Shown one piece after another: positions 61,264-64,000 of a DNA stretch of 64,000 nucleotides (its first letter is position 1; each line of letters begins with the position of its first letter). Below the pieces are notes generated by a model. The model made no database searches. It was not told the origin of the DNA and saw nothing but the letters and a program-made list of their open reading frames with translations. The DNA is taken from assembly GCF_014337195.1 (NCBI RefSeq), contig NZ_CP060634.1, positions 2,232,001 to 2,296,000 on the forward strand, read 5' to 3'. Both the position numbers and the translations under genes were made by a program. Origin of the DNA: Qiania dongpingensis (lineage in GTDB: Bacteria > Bacillota > Clostridia > Lachnospirales > Lachnospiraceae).

Positions 61264-62760
61264 ATGAGTGAACTTGCATTGAGAATGGTGGGCGTCAACA
61301 AGGTCTTCCCTGGTGTGAAGGCGCTTGACGACATTCACTTTGAGGTGGAGAAGGGAGAAATACACGCCCTTATCGGTGAAAACGGCGCCGGGAAGTCCAC
61401 CCTGATCAAAATCCTCGCGGGTATCTATCAGCCGGACGGCGGAGAGATATTCATTGATGGAAAGCCCGTGAAGATGGACAACGTCATAACGGCAAGGGCA
61501 CATGGCATCAGCGTGATTCATCAGGAGCTGAGTCTTGCCAAGAATATGACGGTGGCCGAGAATATTTTCATGGGGAAGTTTCCGTCCAAGAGCAAATACT
61601 TTGTGGATGATTCCGCGATGCTTGAGGAAACGGCGAAGCTTCTCAAGCTGATCGGCATGGAAGAGCTTCAGCCGGATACGCCCGTCTCCAGACTGAGCGT
61701 GGCGCAGCAGCAGATGGTAGAAATCTGCCGTTCCCTGTCGGAGGAAATAAAGATCCTGGTGATGGACGAACCCACGGCTTCTCTGGCCACGGCGGAAGTG
61801 GAGCGTCTTATGGATATTATGCGGATGCTGAAAAAGAAAGGCGTTACCATCATTTTTATCTCTCATAAATTGAATGAGATCTTTGAGATCTGCGACCGGA
61901 TCACAGTCATGCGGGACGGTCAGTATATCGGCACCAGGGTCACGAAGGAGCTGCCGTACGAAGAACTGATCAATATGATGGTCGGACGTGATATCCAGAA
62001 TGTTTATCCGCCCCATAAAACGAATCCCGGAGAAGTGCTCCTGGAAGCAAATCATATCAATTCCGACCGGGTGTTTGACGCGAGCTTCAAGCTGAGAAAG
62101 GGAGAAGTCCTGGGCTTTTACGGCTTGATGGGAGCTGGCCGTTCTGAACTTATGCGGGCTCTTCTTGGAATCGACAAAAGCACAAAGGAATCGGTGATCC
62201 TGGACGGGAAAAAGATTGTCATCAATAACCCGACAGAAGCCACAAAAGAGGGAATCGTGCTGGCGCCGGAGGACCGGAAATATGAGGGGCTGATCTTGAA
62301 ACAGACGGTTGGCTTCAATATCACGCTTCCAATCCTGAGCAAGATCATCAAGGGGATCAAGCTGGATAAGAAGCTGAACGACGAGACCATCGAGAATATC
62401 GGAAAGCGCCTCAGAATAAAGACGCCGTCTTATGACGCAAAGGTAGTCAATCTGTCCGGCGGAAACCAGCAGAAGGTGGTTTTGGCGAAATGGCTTGTCA
62501 CAAACCCTAAGGTGCTGATCCTGGATGAGCCCACAAGGGGAATCGATGTAGGCGCAAAACAGGAAATATATAAATTGATATATGAGATTGTAGAAATGGG
62601 CGTAGGCGTCATCCTGATCTCTTCTGAAATGCCGGAGGTTATGAATCTCTGCGACCGCATTTATGTGCTGCGGGAGGGAAAGATCACCGGGGAGATCGCA
62701 AAGGATGAGATCACGGAGCAGACCATTATGCAGTATGCGATAGGAGGAATTGAATCATGA
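61264..62760 (+). CDS. sugar ABC transporter ATPase (RbsA family)
   Basis: 498 residues with two ABC domains. The first has GENGAGKSTLIK, RLSVAQQQMVEICRSL and ILVMDEPTASL. The second has the usual degenerate Walker A (GLMGAGRSELMRALL) and an intact VNLSGGNQQKVVLAKWL with VLILDEPTRGIDVG. The RbsB-type protein upstream and RbsC-type permease downstream complete the transporter. The stop overlaps the permease ATG (ATGA). Confidence 0.94.
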   Translation: MSELALRMVGVNKVFPGVKALDDIHFEVEKGEIHALIGENGAGKSTLIKILAGIYQPDGGEIFIDGKPVKMDNVITARAHGISVIHQELSLAKNMTVAENIFMGKFPSKSKYFVDDSAMLEETAKLLKLIGMEELQPDTPVSRLSVAQQQMVEICRSLSEEIKILVMDEPTASLATAEVERLMDIMRMLKKKGVTIIFISHKLNEIFEICDRITVMRDGQYIGTRVTKELPYEELINMMVGRDIQNVYPPHKTNPGEVLLEANHINSDRVFDASFKLRKGEVLGFYGLMGAGRSELMRALLGIDKSTKESVILDGKKIVINNPTEATKEGIVLAPEDRKYEGLILKQTVGFNITLPILSKIIKGIKLDKKLNDETIENIGKRLRIKTPSYDAKVVNLSGGNQQKVVLAKWLVTNPKVLILDEPTRGIDVGAKQEIYKLIYEIVEMGVGVILISSEMPEVMNLCDRIYVLREGKITGEIAKDEITEQTIMQYAIGGIES

Positions 62761-63740
62761 GTGAAGCAAAAGCTGTTTCTGTGAAGAAGACAAATCCGGT
62801 GAAACAGTATCTCAATAATAACATCGGCATGTTGATCGGCCTGATTGCCATGTGTATCATTATTTCCATCCTGCAGCCGAACTTCCTGCAGGTAAAGAAC
62901 CTGTTTAATATCATGCGGTCGATCTCCATAACCGGCATCATCGGTTTTGGTATGACGCTCTGTATCATCATCAACGGAATCGATCTTTCCCAGGGCTCTG
63001 TCATCGGATTCACATCCTGCTTCTGTGCATGGCTGCTGTCAAGCGTGGGCCTTCCGTTCTGGGCGGCCATCTTGGGCGCCCTCGCCGCCGGTTCCCTGTT
63101 CGGCGTTTTCAACGGAGCATTGCTGGCGAATACATCCCTGCCTCCCTTTGTAGTCACCCTGGCCACCCAGCTTATCGGCCGCGGCGGCTGCTACGTCATC
63201 ACAAGAGGGAATATGATCAACGTGGATCCTGCGTTCGGCCAGCTGGGAAACGGGTATCTGTTCAATGTCATTCCTCTGCCTGTGATCTACCTGCTGGTTA
63301 TCTTCGTTGTCATGTTCCTTTTGCTGGGTAAATCGAAATTTGGGCGCTGTGTTTACGCCATCGGCGGAAACCGGGAGGCAGCCCGCTTCACCGGCATCAA
63401 GATCAAAAAGGTGACTTGGATCGTGTACTCGATCTCCGGCTTTCTGGCCGCTGTCTGCGGGATCATCTCATGTTCCCGAATCACAACGGGACAGCCCACC
63501 ACCGGAAACGCAATGGAGTTTGACGCGGTGGCGGCCTGCTATCTGGGCGGCATCAGCTACCTGGGCGGTGAAGGAAGGATTGGCAGCACTTTGCTTGGCG
63601 CCATCGTACTTGGCGTTCTCGCAAACGGCATGAGTATGCTGCAGGTGCCCTGGTATGTGCAGAATATCACAAAAGGATGTATCATCCTGGCGGCCGTATT
63701 CTTTGACGTCATGAGGAAGGAAAAAGGAAAATCCAAATAA
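62757..63740 (+). CDS. sugar ABC transporter permease (RbsC family)
   Basis: 327 residues with about nine membrane segments. Recognised from ISITGIIGFGMTLCIIINGIDLSQGSVIGF, LANTSLPPFVVTLATQLIGRGGCYVITRG, RCVYAIGGNREAARFTGIKIKKV (coupling loop) and GAIVLGVLANGMSMLQVPWYVQNITKGCIILAAV. The short basic C-terminus is cytoplasmic. It starts inside the ATPase stop codon. Confidence 0.93.
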   Translation: MSEAKAVSVKKTNPVKQYLNNNIGMLIGLIAMCIIISILQPNFLQVKNLFNIMRSISITGIIGFGMTLCIIINGIDLSQGSVIGFTSCFCAWLLSSVGLPFWAAILGALAAGSLFGVFNGALLANTSLPPFVVTLATQLIGRGGCYVITRGNMINVDPAFGQLGNGYLFNVIPLPVIYLLVIFVVMFLLLGKSKFGRCVYAIGGNREAARFTGIKIKKVTWIVYSISGFLAAVCGIISCSRITTGQPTTGNAMEFDAVAACYLGGISYLGGEGRIGSTLLGAIVLGVLANGMSMLQVPWYVQNITKGCIILAAVFFDVMRKEKGKSK

Positions 63741-63762
63741 CAGCAGGAAGAAAGGAGAAACG

Positions 63763-64000
63763 ATGAGGACGATTCAAGCAAAACCCCTTACGGTGGAGGG
63801 TTTCCGTCCATACGGCAGCTTTGCCAGTATGCTGGAGCCTTCGGGAAATTGTTTTGACGGAGGAGAAAGTGCCTTTTACCCAGATCCGGTGACCCTGTCG
63901 GTCAGCGGAAGAGAGCAGATCGCGTTTTCTCCGCTCACGGTGAACAGACCGGAAAAAATGGTGATCAAGGCGGCCGAGTACCATAATTGGACGGGAGAAG
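63763..64000 (+). CDS. ureidoglycolate lyase-like protein (3' partial)
   Basis: Seventy-nine residues are visible before the window ends. The start MRTIQAKPLTVEGFRPYGSF resembles the ureidoglycolate lyase (PF04115) N-terminus, with the segment FSPLTVNRPEKMVIKAAEYHNWTGE continuing a beta-barrel. Similar cupin-like proteins also occur beside sugar genes without a purine role, so the function is open. AAAGGAGAAACG precedes the ATG at 63763, 22 bases after the permease; it is probably in the same operon. Confidence 0.6.
   Translation, partial: MRTIQAKPLTVEGFRPYGSFASMLEPSGNCFDGGESAFYPDPVTLSVSGREQIAFSPLTVNRPEKMVIKAAEYHNWTGE

Overview
The window is chromosomal DNA from a spore-forming anaerobic Firmicute, most likely a member of the Lachnospiraceae (Clostridia). 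The support is a complete S10-spc-alpha ribosomal protein cluster in Clostridia order, including a KOW protein between map and infA, a zinc-type S14 and an extended L17. It also has a SpoVAE sporulation protein, a DUF6465 protein, AGGAGG-type ribosome binding sites, and solute-binding lipoproteins with Thr/Lys/Glu/Ala linkers. I saw no tRNA, rRNA, CRISPR array, prophage or complete insertion sequence.

Layout. 1-2.6 kb: a membrane polyferredoxin (cut by the window edge), an Rrf2 regulator and an RclA-like flavin disulfide reductase, apparently one redox operon. 2.6-16 kb: housekeeping and accessory genes. These are a sugar O-acetyltransferase, a DUF6465 protein, a secreted cell wall hydrolase with a TEAP repeat linker, DUF5131, an AraC regulator, a Cys-rich protein, SpoVAE, a class A penicillin-binding protein, YigZ, an SDR enzyme, a thioredoxin reductase-like protein, DUF2804 and an rRNA-type methyltransferase. 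16.0-26.2 kb: a ten-gene operon with a TRAP transporter, an RraA-like protein, a D-2-hydroxyacid dehydrogenase, a YhcH/YiaL protein, three paralogous Ldh2/YiaK-type oxidoreductases and an iron alcohol dehydrogenase. It resembles an expanded version of the E. coli yiaKLMNO system for 2,3-diketo-L-gulonate. 26.3-28.2 kb: a membrane protein and about 1 kb with no convincing gene. 28.0-44.6 kb: rpsJ to rplQ. 44.7-64 kb: a carbohydrate region with an AraR-like GntR/LacI regulator, two ribose-type ABC transporters, an L-fucose isomerase-family enzyme, a tandem rhamnose-mutarotase-like protein, a D-lyxose isomerase, a PfkB kinase, DeoR and ArsR-type regulators, a tetritol-type dehydrogenase, an alpha/beta hydrolase, a xylose-isomerase-like TIM barrel protein, a phosphomannose-isomerase-like cupin and the start of a ureidoglycolate-lyase-like gene.

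The most unusual signals are non-coding. A dispersed repeat occurs as a short form (13746-13868, + strand) and a long form (27234-27920, - strand). Both share a nearly identical 43-base 5' end and a diverged 3' end. The long form has nested long-range complementary segments, like a large structured RNA or a non-autonomous mobile element. A long inverted repeat (8175-8245) would bury the ribosome binding site and start codon of spoVAE. The same -10/operator block (ATATGCTATTGT followed by TGTAAATACAA) precedes both ABC-transporter operons (46.1 and 60.0 kb), suggesting that one AraR-like regulator controls both. All three solute-binding-protein genes are followed by strong intercistronic hairpins, consistent with excess binding protein over permease. 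All calls were made by eye without database searches.
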